This document shows positions 8,462 to 16,767 of a stretch of 64,000 bases of DNA, piece by piece (the first letter of the stretch is position 1; each line of letters starts with the position of its first letter). The position numbers and the translations under genes are program-made. Origin of the DNA: Sulfobacillus acidophilus DSM 10332 (GTDB taxonomy: Bacteria > Bacillota > Sulfobacillia > Sulfobacillales > Sulfobacillaceae); NCBI GenBank assembly GCA_000237975.1, contig CP003179.1, forward strand, positions 2,290,270-2,354,269. The letters are read 5' to 3'. Under the pieces are notes generated by a model, which was given only the letters and a program-made list of their open reading frames with translations, ran no database searches and had not been told where the DNA came from.

Positions 8462-9801
8462 CCACGGAACCGTGGATTCCGCTTTTAGCCGACCAACTAC
8501 CGCCTAGCACGTTAGCTTGGGACTTGCCGTCCCGCCTGAAAGCATCCACCGACTATGCCTGGTTTTCTCCCGTCTTATGGGAACGCTTACGCGACCGGGT
8601 CGCAGACGCGGTGGTCACGCCCACCACGGAAGAGGAGTTGGATATCGCCGTGGGCTTTGCCGTCGAGCATCGCGTTCCGCTGACCGTACGCGGCGGTGGT
8701 ACCGGCAATTACGGACAGGCGGTTCCCTTGGCCGGCGGCTTAGTGCTGGATATGTCGCGCCTCGACCGGGTACTGGAAATCATTCCCGGATCGATCCGCT
8801 GTCAAGCCGGTGCCCGGCTGGGTGCGTTGGAAAAAATCAGTCGGGAACACGGTCAAGAACTTCGGATGTTTCCCAGTACGTATAAAAAAGCGACCATAGG
8901 CGGCTTTGTCCAGGGCGGTTCGGGCGGAATCGGATCGATTACCTGGGGCACGTTATGGGATGACCTCGTCTCGTCGGTACGCGGCAAAACCGCGACCCAA
9001 CCGGTTAAAACCTTTGAGGCCCAGGATGCTGCGGTGATGCCGTATTTACATAGTTACGGCCTCTTAGGCATCGTGACCGAACTGACCGTGCGACTGGCCC
9101 CGAAAACGGATTGGGACCAGTGGGTAATCAGTTTTGATCGGTTTGAAACGGCTCTGCGCTTTGCACAAGCCATAGCCGAGACTACGACGCTGGCCAAACG
9201 TTTGATTTCCCTTCACGAGAGCCCGATTGCGGGTTATTTCACCCCGCTTTATCTCGATTCGGCACGTTCGGTCGTGTTATTGGAAATTGCCGCCGATCAT
9301 CGGCTGCCCTTTGAAGCCGAGGTCAAACGAGCCGGTGGACACATCGCCATCCATTGGGAGTCTGAACGATATCATCACGGCGTCGGGATCTCGGATTTTA
9401 GCTGGAACCATACCACGCTCTGGGCGCGCAAGTTTTCGCCTCAAATGACTTATCTACAAGCCCGTTTCGATTGGCACCGGGTACAGGAACAGATCGCGCT
9501 TCTCAAACGCCAATATCCGGAAGTTCTCATCCACTTGGAGATGATGAAAAGCGATGGGCAACTCGTGGCCAGTGGTCTCCCGCTCTTGCCGTTTATCGAC
9601 GAAGGCCGCCTAAACCGCATTATTCAGTTTTGTCGCGACCAGGGCATTGGCATTGCCAATCCCCATACCTGGCTCTTAGATGAAGGCGGCCGGACCCCTC
9701 CTTGGGATCTCTTTTGGCCAATTAAGCAAAAACACGACCCCTTTCATTTGCTGAATCCCGGAAAAGTCGGACCGCTATCCACGTCCGTTACGGCGGGATA
9801 A
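8458..9801 (+). CDS. FAD-binding oxidase (GlcD/FAD_binding_4 type)
   Basis: 447 aa flavoprotein with the PCMH-type FAD fold: LTVRGGGTGNYGQAVPLAGG near residues 74-93, a middle glycine-rich segment KATIGGFVQGGSGGIGSI, and a C-terminal cap ending in NPGKVG, as in glycolate oxidase and D-lactate dehydrogenase subunits. ATG 8458 follows AAGGAGGAG and overlaps the creatininase stop. Its place between a creatininase-family gene and an importer suggests that it oxidises an alpha-hydroxy or N-methyl acid product of the pathway, for example a glycolate- or sarcosine-like acid; this is inference. Confidence 0.85.
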   Translation: MTTEPWIPLLADQLPPSTLAWDLPSRLKASTDYAWFSPVLWERLRDRVADAVVTPTTEEELDIAVGFAVEHRVPLTVRGGGTGNYGQAVPLAGGLVLDMSRLDRVLEIIPGSIRCQAGARLGALEKISREHGQELRMFPSTYKKATIGGFVQGGSGGIGSITWGTLWDDLVSSVRGKTATQPVKTFEAQDAAVMPYLHSYGLLGIVTELTVRLAPKTDWDQWVISFDRFETALRFAQAIAETTTLAKRLISLHESPIAGYFTPLYLDSARSVVLLEIAADHRLPFEAEVKRAGGHIAIHWESERYHHGVGISDFSWNHTTLWARKFSPQMTYLQARFDWHRVQEQIALLKRQYPEVLIHLEMMKSDGQLVASGLPLLPFIDEGRLNRIIQFCRDQGIGIANPHTWLLDEGGRTPPWDLFWPIKQKHDPFHLLNPGKVGPLSTSVTAG

Positions 9802-9817
9802 TCGAGGAGGCATGCCG

Positions 9818-10615
9818 ATGATAGAGGCCCCGTTCGAGCATCCGTCGATCGAGCCCGCGGTTGAACTGATGGAGGTGGCTAAATCTTATACTCCTTTGGA
9901 TCCCGTGTTAGCGCCGATTAATTTAACGATCCGTCGTGGGGAGTTTGTGTCCTTGATTGGTCCGTCGGGATGTGGCAAGTCCACCACGTTAAACATCATC
10001 GCCGGCCTGACCCAGCCATCCGGCGGTACGGTGCAGGTCATGGGCCAATCCCCGGCTCGCATCCGGCGGCGCTCGGGGGAGATTGCCTTTGTGTTTCAAG
10101 ACGCCACGCTGATGCCCTGGCGCACCGTCGCGGCCAATGTCGCATTGGCCCTAGAACTCATGCGTGTGCCCCGCACCGAACGCCTCCAACGGGTCACGAA
10201 CATTTTATCGGTCGTACATTTAACCGATGTGGCGGATAAGCTGCCTCGCCAACTGTCGGGCGGGATGAAAATGCGCGTCTCGATCGCCCGCGCATTGGTT
10301 ACCGAACCCAAAATCCTTTTGCTGGACGAACCTTTCGGAGCGCTCGACGAAATCACTCGCCAGCATTTACACCAAGAACTCCTCAATCTCTGGCAATGGT
10401 TTCACACCACGGTCGTGTTTGTCACGCATAACGTCTTTGAAGCCGTCTACTTATCGCAACGGATTATTGTCATGGGGGCCAATCCGGGGCGCATTGTCAA
10501 AGAAATTTCCATTCCCGAACCCTACCCGCGCGACCCGCGCTTCCGCAGCTCTACGGTCTTTGCGCACCTGGTCGACAACGTCATTTCGGCCTTAGGAGAG
10601 GGGGGAACCGCGTGA
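9818..10615 (+). CDS. ABC transporter ATP-binding protein (SsuB/TauB/NrtD type)
   Basis: ATPase of an aliphatic sulfonate/taurine/nitrate-type importer. Walker A GPSGCGKSTT near residue 48, Q-loop in FVFQDATLMPW, signature LSGGMKMRVSIARAL, Walker B ILLLDEPFGALD and the switch His in FVTHNVFEA are all intact. ATG 9818 is preferred over 9812 because AGGAGG then sits seven bases upstream. It overlaps the permease gene by 4 bases. Confidence 0.93.
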   Translation: MIEAPFEHPSIEPAVELMEVAKSYTPLDPVLAPINLTIRRGEFVSLIGPSGCGKSTTLNIIAGLTQPSGGTVQVMGQSPARIRRRSGEIAFVFQDATLMPWRTVAANVALALELMRVPRTERLQRVTNILSVVHLTDVADKLPRQLSGGMKMRVSIARALVTEPKILLLDEPFGALDEITRQHLHQELLNLWQWFHTTVVFVTHNVFEAVYLSQRIIVMGANPGRIVKEISIPEPYPRDPRFRSSTVFAHLVDNVISALGEGGTA

Positions 10616-11403
10616 GCCCGCTGGTAGGTCGCCTCCGGCATTATCTCCCGCCCCTGATCGTCCTGGTTCTCTTTATCGGCGGATGGCAAGCCGTGACCGT
10701 CGGCTTCGCGATTCCCGGCTATTTGCTGCCGTCACCGGTCGCCATTCTAGCGGCCGCGTACGCGCATAGAACGGCGCTAGGACAAGCGACCTGGGTTACG
10801 TTTGAAAGCAGCGCCCTGGGATTTGTCCTGAGCGTCGTGTTGGGAGTAGGGGTGGCTTTGATGATGTCCGTTTCGAAATGGCTGGAACAAAGTCTGTATC
10901 CCTACGCCATCTTGTTACAAACCATTCCGATTGTGGCTATTGCCCCCTTGATTGTCATCTGGGTGGGGGCCGGAATGGGCTCGATCATTATCATTGCCTT
11001 TCTGGTTGCGGTGTTTCCCGTCATTTCCAATACCAATTTCGGCTTAATTTCCACCGATCGGCACCTGTTGAATTTGATGGCCCTCTATGGTGCCTCCCGT
11101 TGGCGGACCATGGTCAAACTGCGATTGCCGGCCGCTTTGCCGCACATGTTGAGCGCCATGAAAATCTCCGCCGGCTTGTCGGTGATTGGCGCCATTGTCG
11201 GCCAGTTTATCGCGGGCATTGGAGGGGGTCAGGGCGGTCTCGGGTATCTGATTATCGCGACCGCCCAACAGTTGCAAATGCCCTATTTGTTCGCCGCAGC
11301 GCTGGCCTCGGCCGTACTGGGCATTGTCAGCTTCTTGTTGGTCTCCTGGCTGGCCCAAGCCCTGATTGGCCGATGGCATGAATCGCTCAGCCCCATGACG
11401 TAA
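10612..11403 (+). CDS. ABC transporter permease (SsuC/TauC type)
   Basis: 263 aa inner-membrane permease with about six membrane segments and the conserved cytoplasmic EAA-like loop YGASRWRTMVKLRLPAALP near residue 160, which docks the ATPase. GTG start overlaps the ATPase stop as GTGA. It would form a homodimer with two copies of the upstream ATPase and take substrate from the lipoprotein encoded downstream. Confidence 0.93.
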   Translation: MSPLVGRLRHYLPPLIVLVLFIGGWQAVTVGFAIPGYLLPSPVAILAAAYAHRTALGQATWVTFESSALGFVLSVVLGVGVALMMSVSKWLEQSLYPYAILLQTIPIVAIAPLIVIWVGAGMGSIIIIAFLVAVFPVISNTNFGLISTDRHLLNLMALYGASRWRTMVKLRLPAALPHMLSAMKISAGLSVIGAIVGQFIAGIGGGQGGLGYLIIATAQQLQMPYLFAAALASAVLGIVSFLLVSWLAQALIGRWHESLSPMT

Positions 11404-11433
11404 AAATCCCGATTCTTTGAGGAGGTTTCATCC

Positions 11434-12441
11434 ATGCCTTCGTTTTTTGCTCCTTACCGCCTCTCGTTTTACGGTGCGTCGCTGGTCGGTACCGCCCTCT
11501 TGTTAAGCGCGTGCGGCTCATCGTCGTCTCCCGCCGCGTCGGCCGCGCCGGCCAAGGTGGCCGTCTCGCAAGTGACGAACTGGTTCGCCGAACCGGAGCA
11601 AGGCGGTCAATGGGACGCCCAACTCCATGGCCTCTATGCTAAAGAAGGACTGGCCATGACCACTCTCCAAGGGGGACCGCAAGTGTCGGCGATTCCGTTG
11701 GTCGCCGCCGGTAAAGATACGTTTGGCATGGCCAACGCGGATCAAATTTTATTGGCCCGCCAAGAAGGCGTCCCCATCGTGGCCATCTTGGCGGTCTTTC
11801 AAACCGACCCGCAGGTATTGATTTGGCATCACGGCGCCGTCCAGAACGGATTTGCCGGTATGAGCAATCGGCCGGTCTACGTATCCGCCGGTTCCGATTA
11901 TTGGACCTACATCGTCGATAAATACCATTTGACCCATGACCTCCAAGAAGAATATAACGGAACCTTGACGGGTTTCATTCATACGCCGAATGCCGTCATT
12001 CAAGGTTACCTTACGGAAGAACCGTATACGCTGGCCCATGAGGGGGTGGCGATTGACGACGAACTGGTCGCCGACTCGGGATTCAATCCTTATGCTAACG
12101 TCCTCTTTACCACCCAATCGGAAATTAAAAACCATCCCACCGTGGTCAAAGAATTTGTCGCCGCTTCGATTGCCGGCTGGAAACAATATTTTTCCTCACC
12201 CGCCTCGACCGATAGCTATATGAAGCAATATAGCCCCGATCTCTCGCCGGCCGGCATGCTCTATGCCGTCAGCCACGAAAAAGGATTAATTGAAGGAGGC
12301 GACGCCGCTACGCACGGTATCGGCTGGATGTCGGCCCGGCGTTGGCAACAATTAGACCAACAAATGGTCCAAATGGGCCTCATTAAGCCCGGAGTCTCGT
12401 ACCAGTCAGCCTATACGAATGCCTTTTTGCCAAAACCTTAG
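11434..12441 (+). CDS. ABC transporter substrate-binding lipoprotein (NMT1/THI5-like)
   Basis: 335 aa. The N-terminus is a lipoprotein signal: a hydrophobic stretch ending in LLSACGSSSS, with the lipid-bearing Cys at residue 27, followed by a Ser/Ala-rich linker. The mature part (NWFAEPEQGGQWDAQLHGLYAKEG in two pieces of the domain) resembles the NMT1/SsuA/THI5 fold, the group that binds sulfonates, nitrate, pyrimidine precursors and riboflavin. GAGGAGG precedes the ATG. The neighbours suggest a nitrogenous heterocycle or ureido compound as ligand. Confidence 0.88.
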   Translation: MPSFFAPYRLSFYGASLVGTALLLSACGSSSSPAASAAPAKVAVSQVTNWFAEPEQGGQWDAQLHGLYAKEGLAMTTLQGGPQVSAIPLVAAGKDTFGMANADQILLARQEGVPIVAILAVFQTDPQVLIWHHGAVQNGFAGMSNRPVYVSAGSDYWTYIVDKYHLTHDLQEEYNGTLTGFIHTPNAVIQGYLTEEPYTLAHEGVAIDDELVADSGFNPYANVLFTTQSEIKNHPTVVKEFVAASIAGWKQYFSSPASTDSYMKQYSPDLSPAGMLYAVSHEKGLIEGGDAATHGIGWMSARRWQQLDQQMVQMGLIKPGVSYQSAYTNAFLPKP

Positions 12442-12457
12442 CCCTAGGAGCCGACCT

Positions 12458-14101
12458 ATGAGCGATTTAGGCGTAAGCATCGAACGGGGTGTGCCGTGTA
12501 TACTGAGAGACGGCACGCGACTCGATGCGGATGTTTACCGACCGAATATCGATGAACCGCTGCCCGTACTGCTCATGCGCCAACCGTACGGACGGGCGCT
12601 GGCATCGACCGTCACTTATGCCCACCCGATCTGGTATGCCCGCCATGGATATCTGGTGGTGATTCAAGATGTCCGTGGTCGGGGCACATCCGAGGGCACG
12701 TTTAATCCCTTTGTACAAGAGGTAGAAGATGGCTATGACGCCGTGGAATGGGCGGCAAAGTTGCCCGGCAGTAGCGGACGGGTGGGGATGTACGGCTTTT
12801 CTTACCAAGGGGCTACGCAATGGGCGGCCTTAGCCGGTCATCCGCCCCATCTAGCGGCCATCGCGCCCGCCATGTGTGCCGCCGATCTCTATCACGGATG
12901 GTTTTACCGGGACGGACGTCTGGCGTTGACGGAATTGGGTTGGGCGATGCAATTGGCCCGTGATACCGCCCAACGACAGCAGGACCTGAAGCGGGTGGAG
13001 GCCCTAACGGAGGCCATGCTGAAGCCCCCCTACTGGCGTCTGCCGCTCGCCGACCAACCCGAATTGTCCGGTTTGGAGGTGCCCTTTTGGGCGGAATGGG
13101 TGGCGCACGACCACTATGACGCCTATTGGGCGGAGCGCAATTGGCTTCCCCAGGCGTTAGCGCAGCCAATCCCCACCCTGCAGGTGGGCGGATGGTTTGA
13201 TCCCTATTTAGTCGGCACCCTCCAAAGTTATACCGCGCTTCGGGCTCAAGACCCGGGACGTCATACCCTATTGATCGGTCCCTGGGGACATATTCCCTGG
13301 GGGCAAAAAAGCGTAGCCTATACGGCCGGCCCTCCGGGAGACCGACGACCCGACGAGATCGCCATCAAATTCTTTGATTACTGGTTAAAGAACAAAGAAT
13401 CGGATGGCTGGGGCGCCCCGGTCCAATATTATTGCCTTGGCCAAAACACCTGGGTTGATACGGACCATTGGCCTCCCCCCCATATTCCGCGTCGCTGGTA
13501 CCTTCATAGCCAAGGCCAGGCCAACGGGGCCTCGGGGGACGGGACACTCGTCCGTGAGCCGGCCCTGGACCAACCGCCCGATCTCTATGTCTATGACGCC
13601 CGCTTGCCCATGGCGCTCGACTCCTACGCTCCGGTCGATCGCAGTCTTCTGCAAGAGCGGCGAGAGATTCTGGTCTATACCGGTCCCCCGTTGGAACGTG
13701 ACCTGGTCCTGGTGGGTAGCGCCAGTTTGCGCCTCTTTGCCCAGGTTCTGGATGGCCCAACCGATCTGATTGCCGTTTTGAGCGCCAAAGCGCCCGACGG
13801 TAGTGCCCTGTTTCTTTCGATGGCTCGCGAAACCCTCAGCACCCCCTTTGACGAGCCCATGAGCCCGCTGATGCTGACATTTCGCCCCATCGCCGTTCGT
13901 TTGTCGGCCGGGATGCAATTACGCCTCGAGTTGACCTCCAGCGCTTTTCCTCTTTTGGCCCGGCATCCCAACGGCGATCAGCCGGTATCGGCGGCTACCC
14001 TGTTGACTCTCAAGATGGCGACGGTGAGCGTTTGGCATGATCGCGAGCATGATACGAGTCTCTTGTTACCGATCGTCGATTTACCGGAGGAGGTTACCTG
14101 A
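12458..14101 (+). CDS. CocE/NonD family hydrolase (X-Pro dipeptidyl-peptidase S15 fold)
   Basis: 547 aa alpha/beta hydrolase. The nucleophile is S115 in MYGFSYQGA; the acid and base are seen as Asp in GGWFDPYLVG and His in LIGPWGHIPWG. The C-terminal jelly-roll domain typical of CocE is present (DLVLVGSASLRLFAQ onward). The family cleaves esters or amides (cocaine esterase, cephalosporin acylases, X-Pro peptidases). ATG 12458 follows TAGGAG; the longer open frame into the upstream lipoprotein gene is rejected. It is coupled to the following deaminase-like gene. Confidence 0.85.
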   Translation: MSDLGVSIERGVPCILRDGTRLDADVYRPNIDEPLPVLLMRQPYGRALASTVTYAHPIWYARHGYLVVIQDVRGRGTSEGTFNPFVQEVEDGYDAVEWAAKLPGSSGRVGMYGFSYQGATQWAALAGHPPHLAAIAPAMCAADLYHGWFYRDGRLALTELGWAMQLARDTAQRQQDLKRVEALTEAMLKPPYWRLPLADQPELSGLEVPFWAEWVAHDHYDAYWAERNWLPQALAQPIPTLQVGGWFDPYLVGTLQSYTALRAQDPGRHTLLIGPWGHIPWGQKSVAYTAGPPGDRRPDEIAIKFFDYWLKNKESDGWGAPVQYYCLGQNTWVDTDHWPPPHIPRRWYLHSQGQANGASGDGTLVREPALDQPPDLYVYDARLPMALDSYAPVDRSLLQERREILVYTGPPLERDLVLVGSASLRLFAQVLDGPTDLIAVLSAKAPDGSALFLSMARETLSTPFDEPMSPLMLTFRPIAVRLSAGMQLRLELTSSAFPLLARHPNGDQPVSAATLLTLKMATVSVWHDREHDTSLLLPIVDLPEEVT

Positions 14102-14103
14102 CG

Positions 14104-15426
14104 TTGGCCACACCTCATGTTCCATTGACTCTCTACCGGGCTCGTCTGCTCAACCAGCCGGATCTCTACCGGATCACGATGGATCAAGGGAAGATCCACA
14201 CCGTCGAGCCGGATCCTTCCTGCCCGCCCGGGGTGTTGGACATTCAACACGCCCCGATTAGAGAAACCCTGCCCGCGGCGTTGGATGTAAAAGGACGGTT
14301 GGTCATACCCGGTATGGTCGACGCCCACATGCATCTGGATAAGGCGTTGACGTTGCCCTATGCTCAAAACCCGAGCGGCACGCTCGAAGGGGCCATCCAA
14401 AGTTTTGGGCAAATTCGCCCGCGCCTGACGCCGGAAGATGTGGTTCGGCGGTTTCGGCTGATGGCGGAGACGGTCGTGGCCCACGGGACGACCAGTATTC
14501 GGTCGCATCTGGATTTCACGACCGCTTCGACCTTTTTACCCCTCTTACAAGCTTTGGCGGCGGTTATCGACGAGTGGCACGACCGACTCGATGTGCAACT
14601 GGTGGTGATGGCCCCACGGGATAACCCCCCGGAATTCGTCGATGCCTTAGCCGCCGGAGCGGCACGTTATCTGACCGCCATCGGCGGCGCCCCCCATTTA
14701 GCATCTGATCCGAACACCAACTTAACCTGGATTACCTCTTTGGCCCAAAAATGGGGGCTCGGGCTTGACCTGCACGTCGATGAACAGTTGAACCCGGCAG
14801 CCAAAACACTGGGTTGGCTGGCTCATTGGCTGACCAAGAACACCGTCGAGCACTTACCCGTGATTGCCGGGCACGTGGTATCTATCGGCACGATGCCTCC
14901 GGAGGAGGCTTCCGCCTTAATTCAAACCGTGGCGGAAGTGCCCTTAGGCGTTGTGACGTGCCCCGCCACCAATCTCTACCTGCAAGGCCGCCACGACACC
15001 GTCAATGTCCGGCGAGGCCTGACACGGATACGAGAATGGCTGGCCGCCGGGGTCCCGGTGGCAATCGCGTCGGACAACATCCAAGACCCGTTTAACCCGT
15101 TCGGGCGCGGTGATCTCCTAGAAATGGCCCTATTGGCAGGATATGCGGCGCATTTGGGCGCCGCCGAGGCCGATACCCTGTTGGCCATGATTACCGAAAT
15201 CCCCGGGCAGCTTTTGGGGCTCTCCCCCTATGGCGTGGTGCCCGGTAGTATCGCCGACGTGGTCGTCTTAGACGCCCATTCGGCGTTAGAGGCGTTACAA
15301 TGGCAGTCCCCGGCGCGCTGGGTATTCAAACGAGGTCGGTTGGTGGCATCCCGTGCTCTCGTGCAGCATTGGTATGGGATGCGCCCTGAAACAGATCTTT
15401 TCGAATCACCGCATGCACCCCTTTGA
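14104..15426 (+). CDS. Second CodA-like amidohydrolase (cytosine deaminase family)
   Basis: 440 aa amidohydrolase with CodA-like layout: H75 and H77 in DAHMHLDKALTL, H224 and E227 in LHVDEQLNPAAKTL, H257 in IAGHVVS, and D324 in ASDNIQDPFNPFGRGD. The Asp is followed by N325, where E. coli CodA has D314, and most of the CodA substrate loop differs, so this is not a plain cytosine deaminase. The start is TTG with AGGAGG ten bases upstream. The last 101 bases overlap, on the opposite strand, the acetamidase gene; the C-terminal residues after about 420 look like an added tail. Confidence 0.82.
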   Translation: MATPHVPLTLYRARLLNQPDLYRITMDQGKIHTVEPDPSCPPGVLDIQHAPIRETLPAALDVKGRLVIPGMVDAHMHLDKALTLPYAQNPSGTLEGAIQSFGQIRPRLTPEDVVRRFRLMAETVVAHGTTSIRSHLDFTTASTFLPLLQALAAVIDEWHDRLDVQLVVMAPRDNPPEFVDALAAGAARYLTAIGGAPHLASDPNTNLTWITSLAQKWGLGLDLHVDEQLNPAAKTLGWLAHWLTKNTVEHLPVIAGHVVSIGTMPPEEASALIQTVAEVPLGVVTCPATNLYLQGRHDTVNVRRGLTRIREWLAAGVPVAIASDNIQDPFNPFGRGDLLEMALLAGYAAHLGAAEADTLLAMITEIPGQLLGLSPYGVVPGSIADVVVLDAHSALEALQWQSPARWVFKRGRLVASRALVQHWYGMRPETDLFESPHAPL

Positions 15427-16420
15427 CCCGATTCACGGCCTGAGTAATGCGAAAATCGGCCGCGGTGCTCAAGAGCGAATACGCTTCCGTCATCGGAATG
15501 CGCCACCGGTCGGCGAGAAAATGGACGGCCTCTTCGACCGCCATGGTCAGGGCGGCGTTTAAATCGGTGTGAAAGCCATGCACCATCCAGGCCGAACCGG
15601 TTTCCAACACGGGGGTGCGGATACGAAAAGAATTTTTGTGCACCACAAAGGCTAGCGTCACCTGAAGATGTCCTTCAACCGCCGTTCCCGAGACCTCTCC
15701 GTCCCCTTCGGCCAAGTGCGGATCGCCCGCCCAAAAAAGCGCCTGATCCGTCAAGATCGGGTAAAACATACGGGTACCCACCCCAAAATCCCGGTTGTCG
15801 ACATTGCCGCCGAAAATCCCGGGCGGAGTCGTGCTGACCGGATCGGGGGTGTCGGGAGCAACGCCGGCAATCCCCAAATGGAACCGAAGCGGGACCCGAG
15901 CTCCCGGCACGACCGGTTTTCGTTCCGTCATATTGGCCGGTATCACCCCGCCATGCCGCGGATCGCCGGCCGGATAGGGGTAATCGGCTTGCCAAACGGG
16001 TTCTGCCACCCCGGCGGTTAAATGAATCCGGTAGAGGGTCAGATATTCCCGCGCCGAAATCCCCGGTATCCCGGCCTGGGGATAGAGCACCCCCCAAGCC
16101 GCCGCCAAGTTAGACCCATATAAAAGGGGGGCGTCGGCCGCCAAAAACCGGACTTCCAAGGTATCCCCGGCCCGCGCCTCCTCAATGGCGATGGGACCGG
16201 TGACAATATGCGCACCCGGGCCTTTTCGCGGCCACAACGCATCGTATAGCGCCCGAATGGCAGGCGTCATTAAATAATCGGGGGCATCACCGGCCCGGTG
16301 GCTGATGCAATCCATCGTGACCAAATCCCCCGAGCGAATGGTCAGTACCGGGGCTAGCCGGCCGTCGAACGTCCCCCATTGGCAGGTGTCGGGAGTGGCT
16401 GGGAGCCGATAGAGAGCCAT
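15326..16420 (-). CDS. Acetamidase/formamidase family protein
   Basis: 364 aa, matching the FmdA/AmdA family that hydrolyses short amides to acid and ammonia. Family-like text includes HIVTGPIAIEEARAGDTLEV, then GVLYPQAGIPG, a long beta-rich middle and a C-terminal EAYSLLSTAADFRITQAVN followed by VKGVHAVIRKDLF, where related proteins usually stop. Here about 20 more residues run into the convergent deaminase gene. ATG 16420 is chosen because GCGAGG lies nine bases upstream; longer starts at 16429 and 16453 lack a site. Confidence 0.88.
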   Translation of the reverse strand: MALYRLPATPDTCQWGTFDGRLAPVLTIRSGDLVTMDCISHRAGDAPDYLMTPAIRALYDALWPRKGPGAHIVTGPIAIEEARAGDTLEVRFLAADAPLLYGSNLAAAWGVLYPQAGIPGISAREYLTLYRIHLTAGVAEPVWQADYPYPAGDPRHGGVIPANMTERKPVVPGARVPLRFHLGIAGVAPDTPDPVSTTPPGIFGGNVDNRDFGVGTRMFYPILTDQALFWAGDPHLAEGDGEVSGTAVEGHLQVTLAFVVHKNSFRIRTPVLETGSAWMVHGFHTDLNAALTMAVEEAVHFLADRWRIPMTEAYSLLSTAADFRITQAVNRVKGVHAVIRKDLFQGASHTNAAREHGMPPTDLV

Positions 16421-16767
16421 GATTGTCATCCTCGCTTTTTTAGGCGGTCTCATAGGACAAAAGACCTTTGGGGATGATCCTATCGAAGATGGCGACCCGT
16501 TTCCACCGTCGGCGAAAGATTATGTAGGATAACTGTCGGAAAACGTTACCGGATTAGTAAAATCACCAACGTATGGGTCGACATACCCGACCACTGCCGA
16601 CCGCTTTACGCCACCGTCTGCCATAACTATATAGACCTTCCGGACGATGGATTCGTCGGCTTTTAGAGTAGGTTGCCGTCCACCGTATAGGACGGGCCGT
16701 ATTAACCTTCTAGGGAATATTTTGGGCCGCCCTAGGCGTTCGGCAACGAGACTTCGACTGCTTTTTT
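16421..16767. other. Intergenic stretch without recognisable gene
   Basis: This stretch between the acetamidase start and the end of the MFS gene holds no open frame that reads like protein, no strong hairpin followed by T-run and no clear promoter. It is slightly poorer in GC than its surroundings. Confidence 0.6.

Noticed and set aside
13385..13918. 177-codon minus-strand frame inside the CocE gene
   Set aside because: The opposite strand has clear CocE catalytic motifs; this frame has none.
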